Positions 44,547-52,436 of a stretch of DNA of 64,000 bases are shown here, piece by piece (positions within the stretch are counted from its first letter, which is position 1; each line of letters begins with the position of its first letter). Below the pieces are notes generated by a model that saw only the letters and a program-made list of their open reading frames with translations, was not told where the DNA came from and ran no database searches. Where the stretch lies: positions 558,001 through 622,000 of the forward strand of contig NZ_JABRXF010000003.1 of the NCBI RefSeq assembly GCF_013266695.1, given 5' to 3'. The DNA comes from Hongsoonwoonella zoysiae (GTDB lineage Bacteria > Pseudomonadota > Alphaproteobacteria > Rhizobiales > Stappiaceae). The position numbers and the translations under genes were made by a program.

Positions 44547-46397
44547 TCACTTCCGCCCGAACAGGCGCTCGATATCGCCGAGCTTGAGCTCGATCCACGT
44601 CGGGCGGCCATGGTTGCACTGGCCCGACAGGGGCGTTGCCTCCATCTCGCGCAAAAGCGCGTTCATTTCCTCAGGCCGCATGCGCCTGCCCGCGCGCACC
44701 GAGCCGTGGCAGGCCATGGTGGCGGCCACATGATCGAGCCGCCCGCGCAAGCCGTTTGCGCTGTCCCATTCGGCGATCTCGTCGACAAGATCATGGATCA
44801 GGCCACGGATATCGAGATCCCCCAGAAGCGCCGGCGTTTCACGCACCGCCACCGCGCCCGGGCCGAAAGCCTCCACCACGAGGCCGACGGCCTCAAGATC
44901 CTCCGCCCGCTCGACAAGCCGCGCGGCATCATCCTCCGAAAGCTCCACAACCTCCGGGATCAGCAGGATCTGGCGGGCCACGCCCTTCTCGGCAAGGGCC
45001 GCCTTGAGGCGTTCATAGACGAGACGCTCATGCGCGGCGTGCTGGTCGACGATGACGATGCCGCTTTCCGTCTGGGCGATGATGTAGGTTTCATGCACCT
45101 GGGCACGCGCGGCGCCCAGCGGCAGGTCCTGCGTTTCCTCCGGCGAGGCGGCGTCGTTCGCCCGAGCATCCGCCGATGGGGTGGCGAACCCGCCGAAGCC
45201 CGATTGCTCTTCCTCGAAAGCGGGAGCCGGCGCGCCATTGACCTGGGTTCGACCGTCGAAGGGGCGAAAAGATGAGGATTGCCAGTCAAAGGACGCCGCC
45301 GGGGCGGGACGCTGCGGTGTTATGCCCGAAAAGGCGGGCCTTCCTTGCGCGGAGCGGGCGAGAATATCGACGGCCGCGGTGGCGTTGCTGGTGGAAGCGC
45401 GGTGGCCGGCATCGACCAGCGCCTGCTTGATCGCGCCGACGACGAGGCCGCGCACGAGCTGGCCGTCCCGGAAACGCACATCCGCCTTGGCGGGGTGCAC
45501 GTTGACGTCGACCAGCTTCGGCTCGATATCGACGAAAAGCACGACGACCGGATGCCTGTCGCGGGCGAGCACATCCGCATAAGCCCCGCGCAGCGCCGAC
45601 AGCAACATCTTGTCGCGCACAGGCCGGCCATTGACGAAGAAGAATTGCGACAGCGAATTCGCCCGGTGGAACGTGGGAAGCCCGGCAAGCCCTTCAAGGC
45701 GCACGCCCTCGCGCTCTGCCGAAATGCGCATGGCGTTTTCGACGAAATCCCTTCCCAGCACCTGGGCGATGCGCGCTTCCTGCGCGCCTTCCCCGCGCGC
45801 GGCCGCATAATCCGCCGTCTGGCGCTCAGGGCCCGCCATCTGGAAGCGGATTTCGGGGTGGGCCAGCGCCAGCCGCCTGACCACCTCCGTGATCGCCGCC
45901 GTTTCCGCCCGGTCGGACTTCAGGAACTTCAGCCGCGCGGGCGTGGAAAAGAAAAGATCGCGGATTTCAACCCGCGTGCCTTTCGTCTGCGCAGCCGGAA
46001 CGGGGCCGGACTTCGCGCCACCCTCTACCGTGACCTGCCAGCCGTGCTCGTCCGCGGCATGGCGGGTCTGGATGGAAAGGCGGGAGACCGAGCCGATCGA
46101 CGGCAGCGCCTCGCCGCGAAAGCCGAGCGTGCGGATGTCGAAAAGATCATCCTCCGCAAGCTTCGACGTGCAGTGACGTTCGACGGCGAGCGAAAGATCT
46201 TCAGCTCCCATGCCCTCGCCGTCGTCGGTGACGCGAATGAGAGACTTGCCGCCGGCCGCCGTCACCACCTCGATGCGCGAAGCCCCCGCGTCTATGGCGT
46301 TTTCGACCAGTTCCTTGACCGCGCTTGCCGGGCGCTCGATAACCTCGCCCGCCGCAATGCGGTTGATCGCGCCTTCGCTCAACTGGCGGATCTTCAT
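44547..46397 (-). CDS. mutL: DNA mismatch repair protein MutL
   Basis: Mismatch repair ATPase and coordinator, 616 residues. The N-terminal GHKL ATPase shows [24 protein letters not shown]-x-G-M and [10 protein letters not shown] flexible linker spans about 345-425. The C-terminal domain contains the endonuclease motif D-Q-H-A-x2-E-x4-E near residue 450 ([12 protein letters not shown]), so MutL itself nicks DNA, as expected in bacteria without MutH. The ATG at 46397 starts the conserved I-R-Q-L sequence; the longer upstream frame is not supported. Divergent from the HAD-IIA gene. Confidence 0.96.
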   Translation of the reverse strand: MKIRQLSEGAINRIAAGEVIERPASAVKELVENAIDAGASRIEVVTAAGGKSLIRVTDDGEGMGAEDLSLAVERHCTSKLAEDDLFDIRTLGFRGEALPSIGSVSRLSIQTRHAADEHGWQVTVEGGAKSGPVPAAQTKGTRVEIRDLFFSTPARLKFLKSDRAETAAITEVVRRLALAHPEIRFQMAGPERQTADYAAARGEGAQEARIAQVLGRDFVENAMRISAEREGVRLEGLAGLPTFHRANSLSQFFFVNGRPVRDKMLLSALRGAYADVLARDRHPVVVLFVDIEPKLVDVNVHPAKADVRFRDGQLVRGLVVGAIKQALVDAGHRASTSNATAAVDILARSAQGRPAFSGITPQRPAPAASFDWQSSSFRPFDGRTQVNGAPAPAFEEEQSGFGGFATPSADARANDAASPEETQDLPLGAARAQVHETYIIAQTESGIVIVDQHAAHERLVYERLKAALAEKGVARQILLIPEVVELSEDDAARLVERAEDLEAVGLVVEAFGPGAVAVRETPALLGDLDIRGLIHDLVDEIAEWDSANGLRGRLDHVAATMACHGSVRAGRRMRPEEMNALLREMEATPLSGQCNHGRPTWIELKLGDIERLFGRK

Positions 46398-46549
46398 GGA
46401 ATAGTCACCGTTTCCCGAAACATGAGCCGTTTTTCGTGTGCGATTTCCCATTGCGGGAACGATCGGATATGGTCCGCCGCGGCGGGCGAATCTCCCGCGA
46501 AACAACCACACCTTACCAGACAATCACCGCCCGAAAGAGACCCCTGCCG

Positions 46550-47422
46550 ATGAATGCGCAAAGCCCCCTTCTCATCCCCGGCCTTTCGGCGATCGCCGGC
46601 GAATACAAGGGGCTTTTATGCGACGTGTGGGGCGTGCTCCACAACGGGGTGACGGGTTTCATGCAAGCGAGGGACGCGCTTGCGAGCTTCCGCGAGAAGC
46701 GCGGCGGGACGGTGGTGCTGATTACCAACGCGCCGCGCCCGTCAGCCCCGATATTCGACCAACTGGCGACGCTCGGCATCACCCATGACGCCTATGACGC
46801 GATCGTCACCTCGGGCGATGTGACGCGTCAGCGGCTCCGCGCCCTGGGCGATGCAAACGTCCTGCACCTGGGGCCGGAGCGGGACCTGTCGCTTTACGAG
46901 GAAACGGACGTACGCCTGGGCGAAGAGGCAGCGGCGGCGGCAGTCGTGTGCACCGGCCTTTTCGACGATACGAGCGAGACGCCCGACGATTACCGCGACA
47001 TGCTGACGAGGCTCGCCAAACGCGGCCTGCCGATGATCTGCGCCAACCCGGATATCGTTGTCGAAAGGGGCAACAAGCTGATCTGGTGCGCGGGCGCGCT
47101 GGCGCGCCTTTACGAAGACCTCGGCGGCGAGGTGAAGATCCTCGGCAAGCCGCATGCGCCGATCTATGACGCCGCGCTCGATGCGCTGTCGGACAAGGCG
47201 GGCGCAAGGATCGACAAGCGCCAGGTGCTGGCGATCGGCGACGGGCTGCCGACCGACATTCGCGGCGCCGTTTCGCAGGATATCGACGTGCTGTTCATTT
47301 CGGGCGGCATTCACGCCGCCGACTTCGGCCCGACTGAAGACCCCGACGAAGCGCTCATCCGCCGCAGGCTGGCCGAAGAAGGCCTGACCGCCCGCGCCGC
47401 GGTGCCGAAACTCGTCTGGTAA
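46550..47422 (+). CDS. HAD-superfamily class IIA hydrolase (TIGR01459-like)
   Basis: A 290-residue HAD-IIA protein of the alphaproteobacterial TIGR01459 type. Motif I is C-D-V-W-G-V-L-H-N-G, where the second Asp is replaced by Trp, motif II is L-I-T-N-A-P-R-P, and the C-terminal motifs are G-K-P-H-A-P-I-Y and A-I-G-D-G-L-P-T-D-I-R-G-A. It resembles NagD and sugar phosphatases, but lacking the second Asp makes substrate prediction unsafe. I chose ATG at 46550; the frame upstream overlaps the mutL promoter region. Converges with cheZ. Cytoplasmic. Confidence 0.87.
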   Translation: MNAQSPLLIPGLSAIAGEYKGLLCDVWGVLHNGVTGFMQARDALASFREKRGGTVVLITNAPRPSAPIFDQLATLGITHDAYDAIVTSGDVTRQRLRALGDANVLHLGPERDLSLYEETDVRLGEEAAAAAVVCTGLFDDTSETPDDYRDMLTRLAKRGLPMICANPDIVVERGNKLIWCAGALARLYEDLGGEVKILGKPHAPIYDAALDALSDKAGARIDKRQVLAIGDGLPTDIRGAVSQDIDVLFISGGIHAADFGPTEDPDEALIRRRLAEEGLTARAAVPKLVW

Positions 47423-47438
47423 CGGGGAAGCGAAGCGC

Positions 47439-48116
47439 TCAACCGAAAAGCTTGTCGATATCGTCCTGGGCAAAGACCTCCAGCATGGCGTCGACATCTT
47501 CCTGGGAGACGCCCTCGCCCTTGTGCTGGGGTCCGTGCAGAATAAGCTCGCGGCGGCGCTTTTCCTCCGCCGTTTCCTCGGCCGGAACGTCGTCGATTTC
47601 ATTCACGCGCAAGCGCCTGACGAAGGAATTCACCCGCTCTTCGATATAGTTGAGCGTGCCCACGACCTTGGAAATCCGCTGTCCTGTGATGTCCTGGAAG
47701 GCGCAGGCCTCGAAAATTTCCATGATCTTGTGCTGGACGACCGCCTGATAGGCGTCGGCGTCCTGCGGATCGGCGGACATGATGGTCTCCGCCGCTTCCA
47801 TGATCGTGTGCGTGGCGCTCTCCGTCGCCTCCACGATCGCGTCAAGCTCGCGCCCGGCCTCCGGGATGCGATTTTCCTTGATATCGGTCGCGCGAAGCTG
47901 CGTGATTTCCTGCTTCATGCGGCAGATTTCGTCGGAAATCTCCACCAGTTCCTGGGTTACCGCCGGCTGCACGGCGTTGACGTAGTCCTTCATAGACCGC
48001 GCCATGACCTCCGCAAGGCCCATGACGTCGTTCAACGTCACATCGTCCTTGCGGGCACGGCTTTCTTCCAGAAATTCGATGAGGCGCGCGACGTTTTCTT
48101 TTTGTATTGCCGCCAT
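47439..48116 (-). CDS. cheZ: Chemotaxis protein phosphatase CheZ
   Basis: Dephosphorylates CheY-P and resets motor signalling. The 225 residues are mostly helical with a long coiled-coil hairpin. The catalytic Gln is Q141 in A-C-A-F-Q-D-I-T-G-Q-R-I. The C-terminus has two successive CheY-docking-like motifs, S-Q-E-D-V-D-A-M-L and A-Q-D-D-I-D-K-L-F-G, where classical CheZ has one. ATG at 48116 starts M-A-A-I-Q-K; a longer frame would include an unrelated basic stretch. It is downstream of cheY on the same strand, separated by a 212-base gap. Confidence 0.85.
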   Translation of the reverse strand: MAAIQKENVARLIEFLEESRARKDDVTLNDVMGLAEVMARSMKDYVNAVQPAVTQELVEISDEICRMKQEITQLRATDIKENRIPEAGRELDAIVEATESATHTIMEAAETIMSADPQDADAYQAVVQHKIMEIFEACAFQDITGQRISKVVGTLNYIEERVNSFVRRLRVNEIDDVPAEETAEEKRRRELILHGPQHKGEGVSQEDVDAMLEVFAQDDIDKLFG

Positions 48117-48328
48117 CCGTCCCCCTCCTTCAGGCTCCACATACACAGTATCCGCCGCGGCGACCCCGCGCGCCGCCGCGCGGACGATAACCTGCGCCAG
48201 CCAGAACCGGGACACTGGAGCGTCTTCCACGAAAGCGGGGCCGCTTCCGTGGCAAGAAATAACCGCGGGATCATTGTCTTGCGCATACCCTTCTCGCCCG
48301 ATCCGATACAGATCGGGCCGGATACAGG
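48117..48328 (-). other. cheY-cheZ spacer with a short dyad
   Basis: A 212-base gap on the path from cheY to cheZ. It holds a CCCGATC (48298-48304) and GATCGGG (48311-48317) stem-loop just after the cheY stop with no T tract, and a duplicated GATACAG. It may reduce read-through or mark a separate cheZ promoter. Confidence 0.4.
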
Positions 48329-48712
48329 CTAGTCGTTGAAGACCGCATCGATCTTGCCTTTCAACGTCTGGGCGTTGAACGGCTTCACGATATAGTTGTT
48401 CACGCCGGCCTTCTTGGCGGCGATCACGTTTTCGGTCTTGGATTCCGCCGTCACCATGATGAAAGGCGTTTTACACAGGCCCGCGTCGGCACGAACCTGC
48501 TTGAGAAGTTCGTAGCCGGTCATCGGCTCCATGTTCCAGTCGGAGATCACCAGACCGTATCTGCGCTGCTTCATCTTTTCCAGCGCTTCGGTCCCATCCG
48601 CCGCGTCGTCCACATCCTCGAAGCCAAGCTGCTTCAAGAGGTTCCGGATAATGCGGATCATCGTCTTGTAATCGTCCACAACGAGGACCGGCATCTGAAG
48701 ATCAAGGGCCAT
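48329..48712 (-). CDS. cheY: CheY-type response regulator
   Basis: A 127-residue stand-alone receiver of the CheY type that in its phosphorylated form binds the flagellar switch. All active residues are present: D13 and D14 (acid pair), D58 (phosphoacceptor, V-I-S-D-W-N-M), T88 (M-V-T-A-E) and K110 (V-K-P-F). The start L-D-L-Q-M-P-V-L-V-V-D-D-Y-K-T-M-I-R-I-I-R and W-N-M-E-P-M-T-G resemble the alphaproteobacterial CheY next to cheZ. No histidine kinase or receptor gene is nearby. Start ATG at 48712. Confidence 0.92.
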   Translation of the reverse strand: MALDLQMPVLVVDDYKTMIRIIRNLLKQLGFEDVDDAADGTEALEKMKQRRYGLVISDWNMEPMTGYELLKQVRADAGLCKTPFIMVTAESKTENVIAAKKAGVNNYIVKPFNAQTLKGKIDAVFND

Positions 48713-48996
48713 CGTCTACTCCATACAGCCATTATGCCCGCCCCTTTACCGGGGCTTTGAGCGTCATCTTGCCGAATTTAGGAGGAAGACACTCGCTGTG
48801 TCCCCGCCTCCCCACACGAAAGGCACTCTAGGACAAGCCCCTGAAAACTCCGTTAATGCCGCCTCGCGAAGTCGTTTTCCCCGCCGCGAGGCGTTCAGCA
48901 AAACCGCGCCCACCCTCATCCATTCGCCGAATTGCCGCGGTTTTACGGGCGCTGTAGCCTTGATTTTGCAAGAACATGCGAGCCAGGGGCGGTTAA

Positions 48997-49452
48997 ATGC
49001 TGGAACTGCGGACACTCTTTTTCGAGGACCTGAGCGTGGGGATGCGTGAAAGCGTCACGAAAACCGTGAGTTCCTCCGACGTGGTGGGCTTCGCCGAGGT
49101 TTCGGGCGACCGCAATCCGATCCATTTGTCGGAGCATTTCGCCGCCAAGACTCCGTTTCGCACACGCATCGCGCACGGCCTTTACACAGCGAGCCTGATT
49201 TCCGCCGTGCTCGGCACCAGACTGCCGGGCCCGGGCGCGATCTATCTGTCCCAGACCCTGAACTTCAAGGCGCCGGTCAAGATCGGCGACGAGGTCATTG
49301 TCACGGTCGAGGTCATGGAGTTGATCGAAAAAGGCAACCGGGCACGCCTTTCCTGCATATGCGCCGTCGGCGAGACGGTGGTGCTGGAAGGCGAGGCAAT
49401 GGTGAAGGTGCCCACGCGCGCGTCTGCCGAGGAAAAGTTTTCGCGCGGCTGA
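48997..49452 (+). CDS. MaoC-family (R)-enoyl-CoA hydratase, copy 1
   Basis: A 151-residue hot-dog-fold hydratase acting on trans-2-enoyl-CoA to give (R)-3-hydroxyacyl-CoA, as in PhaJ. The active motif D-R-N-P-I-H (catalytic Asp and His) is in S-G-D-R-N-P-I-H-L-S-E-H-F-A, followed by I-A-H-G-L-Y-T-A-S-L-I-S and L-P-G-P-G-A-I-Y-L-S-Q-T-L-N-F-K-A-P-V. It could feed polyhydroxyalkanoate or branched fatty acid metabolism. A second copy lies 2.2 kb downstream. Upstream 284-base spacer contains no other gene. Confidence 0.88.
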   Translation: MLELRTLFFEDLSVGMRESVTKTVSSSDVVGFAEVSGDRNPIHLSEHFAAKTPFRTRIAHGLYTASLISAVLGTRLPGPGAIYLSQTLNFKAPVKIGDEVIVTVEVMELIEKGNRARLSCICAVGETVVLEGEAMVKVPTRASAEEKFSRG

Positions 49453-49582
49453 GGACCGGATTTATTGTAATGCGGGCAGCTTGACCTTTGGCGCGGGAAT
49501 GGGCAGGGTCCGCGCGCTTTCGCTGCGATGAGCGATCGAACGCAAATGACCCGACAGACTTGATCCCAAGGCCCCAGCCCCG

Positions 49583-50596
49583 ATGACAGCCGCGCCGTCA
49601 AACGACTTCAAGACAGTCACAGATCTTTCGGCCTTTCCGCAAGCGATGCGCGGCGGCGTAGTCGCGATCGGCAATTTCGACGGCGTGCATCGAGGTCATC
49701 AGGCCGTGCTGGAAACGGCGATGCGCGAGGCGGAAAGCCGAGGCGCACCGGCATTCGCCATGACGTTCGAGCCGCATCCGCGCACGTTCTTCAACCCGTC
49801 CAAACCCGTTTTCCGGCTGACGCCGCAAGCCGCCAAGGCGCGCGTGATGCGCGCGCTCGGTCTTGACGGCATGGTAGTGCTGCCGTTCACCCGCGAATTT
49901 GCAAGCCTTGAAGCGCAGGCTTTCGTGGATGACGTGCTGCAGGGGTCGCTTCACATCGTGCACGCCGTGACCGGCTACGACTTCCACTTCGGCAAGGCGC
50001 GCAAGGGTACGCCCGATTTCCTGAAGGCGGCGGGCATGGCCGACGGTTTCGGCGTGACGATCGTCGAAGCCGAAACGGATGAAAACGGCGAAACGGTTTC
50101 CTCAAGCCGCATTCGCGAAGCGCTTGCAGCCGGCGACGTCGCGCTTGCCAACGCGCTGCTCGGCTATCGCTGGTTCTTCGAAGCGAAAGTGCAACACGGC
50201 GACAAGCGCGGGCGCGACCTCGGCTATCCGACCGCCAACCTGACGCTTTCCCCGGAAGCGGAACTTGCCCACGGCATTTACGCGGTTCGGGTGAAACATG
50301 ACGGCAGCGAGCATGACGGCGTCGCAAGCCATGGCCGCCGCCCGACCTTCGACAACGGCCAGCCGCTTTTCGAAGTGCATTTGTTCGATTTTACGGGCGA
50401 CCTTTACGGGCATGAACTGGAAGTGGAACTGATCTCATACCTTCGCGAGGAACGAAGGTTCGACAGCGCCGAGGCGCTGATCGCACAGATGGACACAGAC
50501 AGCGCCGAGGCCCGCGCAGCTATACAGTCTCTACAACCGCTGAGCCCGCTCGATCTTGCCTTGGGCGAAATGAGTTTCGACGGAAACTCCGCCTGA
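49583..50596 (+). CDS. ribF: Bifunctional riboflavin kinase/FAD synthetase
   Basis: Makes FMN from riboflavin, then FAD. The 337-residue protein has the N-terminal nucleotidyltransferase domain (~20-185) with the G-N-F-D-G-V-H-R-G-H motif and S-S-S-R-I-R-E-A-L, and the C-terminal kinase (~195-330) with G-R-D-L-G-Y-P-T-A-N-L. Full length for the family. Its TGA overlaps the ATG of the EamA gene by one base (TGATG), so the downstream transporter is translationally coupled. No FMN riboswitch is apparent upstream. Confidence 0.95.
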   Translation: MTAAPSNDFKTVTDLSAFPQAMRGGVVAIGNFDGVHRGHQAVLETAMREAESRGAPAFAMTFEPHPRTFFNPSKPVFRLTPQAAKARVMRALGLDGMVVLPFTREFASLEAQAFVDDVLQGSLHIVHAVTGYDFHFGKARKGTPDFLKAAGMADGFGVTIVEAETDENGETVSSSRIREALAAGDVALANALLGYRWFFEAKVQHGDKRGRDLGYPTANLTLSPEAELAHGIYAVRVKHDGSEHDGVASHGRRPTFDNGQPLFEVHLFDFTGDLYGHELEVELISYLREERRFDSAEALIAQMDTDSAEARAAIQSLQPLSPLDLALGEMSFDGNSA

Positions 50597-51579
50597 TGGA
50601 GCGGGAGCCGTCCGGGACGTCCGGCACGCTTCTTCAGCAGGATACCCTGCGCGGGATCTCGCTGATGACCGGCGCGATGCTGCTCATCCCGCTCATGGAT
50701 ATCGTCGCAAAATACCTGACCGCGACACTTCCCCCGCTTGAAATCGCCTTCGGCCGGTTTGCTTTCCAGGCCATCTTCGCGTTTTTGACCGCCGCCATAG
50801 GGCCGGGCCTGTCCGCCTTGAAAACCTCCCGCCCGCTGCCGCACCTCTTGCGGGGGCTGTTTCTCGCCGGGGCGACCGTGTTGTTCTTCACCGCGCTGAA
50901 ATACATGCCGGTGGCGAATGCGATCGCCATATTCTTCGTGGAGCCGATGATCCTGACCGCCCTTTCGGCGATATTCCTGAAAGAACAGGTGGGATTGCGC
51001 CGCTGGCTGGCAATTTTCATCGGCCTGGCGGGCGCGATCCTGATCATTCGCCCGGGGATCGCCGAATTCGGGCCGGCGGCGGTCCTCCCGCTTGGAACGG
51101 CCTTCCTGTTCGCGCTCTATCTTTTGCTCACGAAGCGGCTTTCGGGCGAAGGCTCAATGATGTCCATCCAGTTCACGACCGGCATCGGCGGGGCGCTGCT
51201 TCTCGGATCGATGGCGGCGGCGGCCGTCGTTTTCAACGTCGAAGATGCGATCTTCAAGGCGCCGCCTCTTCCCGCGCTCGGGCTGATGGCCGTCATCGGC
51301 GCGATATCCTTTTTCGCGCATGGATTGATCGTAAGGGCATTCGCGATGGCGCCCGCATCCGTGCTCGCCCCATTCAACTACCTCGAGATCGTCAGCGCGA
51401 CGATCTTCGGCTATCTCGTTTTCGCCGACTTCCCGGATGCTATCACATGGTACGGAATCGCGATTATCGTCGGCTGCGGTCTCTATATCGCCCATCGCGA
51501 GCGGGTGAACCGGCAGGAGATCGCCCAGGCGCGCGGAAGCAGAAGCGGCGCAGCAGCCGACGACGATCCTGTCGCATGA
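50596..51579 (+). CDS. EamA/DMT-family transporter
   Basis: A 327-residue inner-membrane transporter with ten predicted helices in two EamA repeats. The first repeat starts G-I-S-L-M-T-G-A-M-L-L-I-P-L-M-D and contains R-F-A-F-Q; the second ends with A-P-F-N-Y-L-E-I-V-S-A-T-I-F-G-Y. Such proteins export or import small metabolites; this branch resembles RhaT/RarD-like or S-adenosylmethionine-type carriers but the substrate is open. It is coupled to ribF by TGATG, so a flavin link is possible but unproven. Confidence 0.85.
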   Translation: MEREPSGTSGTLLQQDTLRGISLMTGAMLLIPLMDIVAKYLTATLPPLEIAFGRFAFQAIFAFLTAAIGPGLSALKTSRPLPHLLRGLFLAGATVLFFTALKYMPVANAIAIFFVEPMILTALSAIFLKEQVGLRRWLAIFIGLAGAILIIRPGIAEFGPAAVLPLGTAFLFALYLLLTKRLSGEGSMMSIQFTTGIGGALLLGSMAAAAVVFNVEDAIFKAPPLPALGLMAVIGAISFFAHGLIVRAFAMAPASVLAPFNYLEIVSATIFGYLVFADFPDAITWYGIAIIVGCGLYIAHRERVNRQEIAQARGSRSGAAADDDPVA

Positions 51580-51660
51580 CTTGTAATTCACTGAGACGCA
51601 ATGGAAACTGCCGCACCATGCCGGCAAGATTTCCGGATTTCAGCTCATGAAAGACGGGCG

Positions 51661-52104
51661 ATGACCGTTCATCAATCCACCACGCAGGGCTACGCATTCG
51701 AGGAACTTGAGGTCGGCATGACCGCCTCGACGAGCGATACCGTGACCGAAGATCTCATCCGCCTTTTCGGCGAGGCGAGCGGCGATCTCAATCCTGTCCA
51801 CTTCGACGCGGAATACGCCGCGCAAACACGCTTCAAGCGCCCTATCGCGCACGGTCTGCTGACCGCGGCCTTCATCACCCGCGTCATGGGAATGCAGCTT
51901 CCGGGGCCAGGCTCGATCTATGTGGGACAGACCTTCAGCTTCAAAAAGCCGGTCTACCCCGGCGACACCGTGGTTTCTTCCGTTACCGTTTCGGAGCTCG
52001 ACGAGAAAAGGGGCTTTGCGACAATCGCTGTAAAAGCCGAGGTTGGTGGCGAGACCGTTCTCGACGGAGTGGCAACCGTGATGCCGCGCCGGAAACGACC
52101 GTGA
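51661..52104 (+). CDS. MaoC-family (R)-enoyl-CoA hydratase, copy 2
   Basis: A 147-residue hot-dog hydratase with the active motif D-L-N-P-V-H in S-G-D-L-N-P-V-H-F-D-A-E-Y-A-A and I-A-H-G-L-L-T-A-A-F-I-T, L-P-G-P-G-S-I-Y-V-G-Q-T-F-S-F-K-K-P-V. It is clearly paralogous to the copy at 48997. The ATG at 51661 is preferred over an upstream in-frame ATG at 51601 because it starts the conserved Y-A-F-E-E-L region at the family distance. Located 81 bases after the EamA gene. Confidence 0.87.
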   Translation: MTVHQSTTQGYAFEELEVGMTASTSDTVTEDLIRLFGEASGDLNPVHFDAEYAAQTRFKRPIAHGLLTAAFITRVMGMQLPGPGSIYVGQTFSFKKPVYPGDTVVSSVTVSELDEKRGFATIAVKAEVGGETVLDGVATVMPRRKRP

Positions 52105-52436
52105 ATGGCCCAAACGGGACAAACGCTTAAAGCAGGGCTTTATTCGGACAAGGCCCGCTGCTAAAACCCCTGCCCGAACGTTTCAGGCAATTCGAACCGT
52201 GGACGCAGATCCTTGCGCGAACCAGACGCCAATTCGGCCATAAGGATACCGGGGCCGCGAATTACCGGCCCGGCTTTCGCGTAAGGCGCACCAAACGCCT
52301 TCGAAAGACCGGGACGAAACGCATGACGCATCGGCCGCGCCATCTTTTTGAGCCGGCGGCCGTTTCATGAGCGCCAAAGGCGCAGCCAGATTTGCGACCG
52401 GCCCGAAACGGCGGTCCACCCAGCGGATTCCGACAC
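52105..52436. other. Spacer upstream of ileS (332 bp)
   Basis: Holds an imperfect hairpin (52130-52161, AGCAG...CTGCT arms) and, on the minus strand, a 60-codon open frame (52343 to 52161, start M-A-R-P-M-R-H-A-F-R-P) whose stop directly precedes that hairpin. It has no Shine-Dalgarno sequence and no family I recognise. The ileS promoter and leader must be here. No riboswitch seen. Confidence 0.35.

Noticed and set aside
46398-46523. Longer N-terminus for mutL
   Set aside because: MutL proteins begin at the I-R-Q-L segment; the extra 42 codons have no family character and overlap the divergent promoter region.
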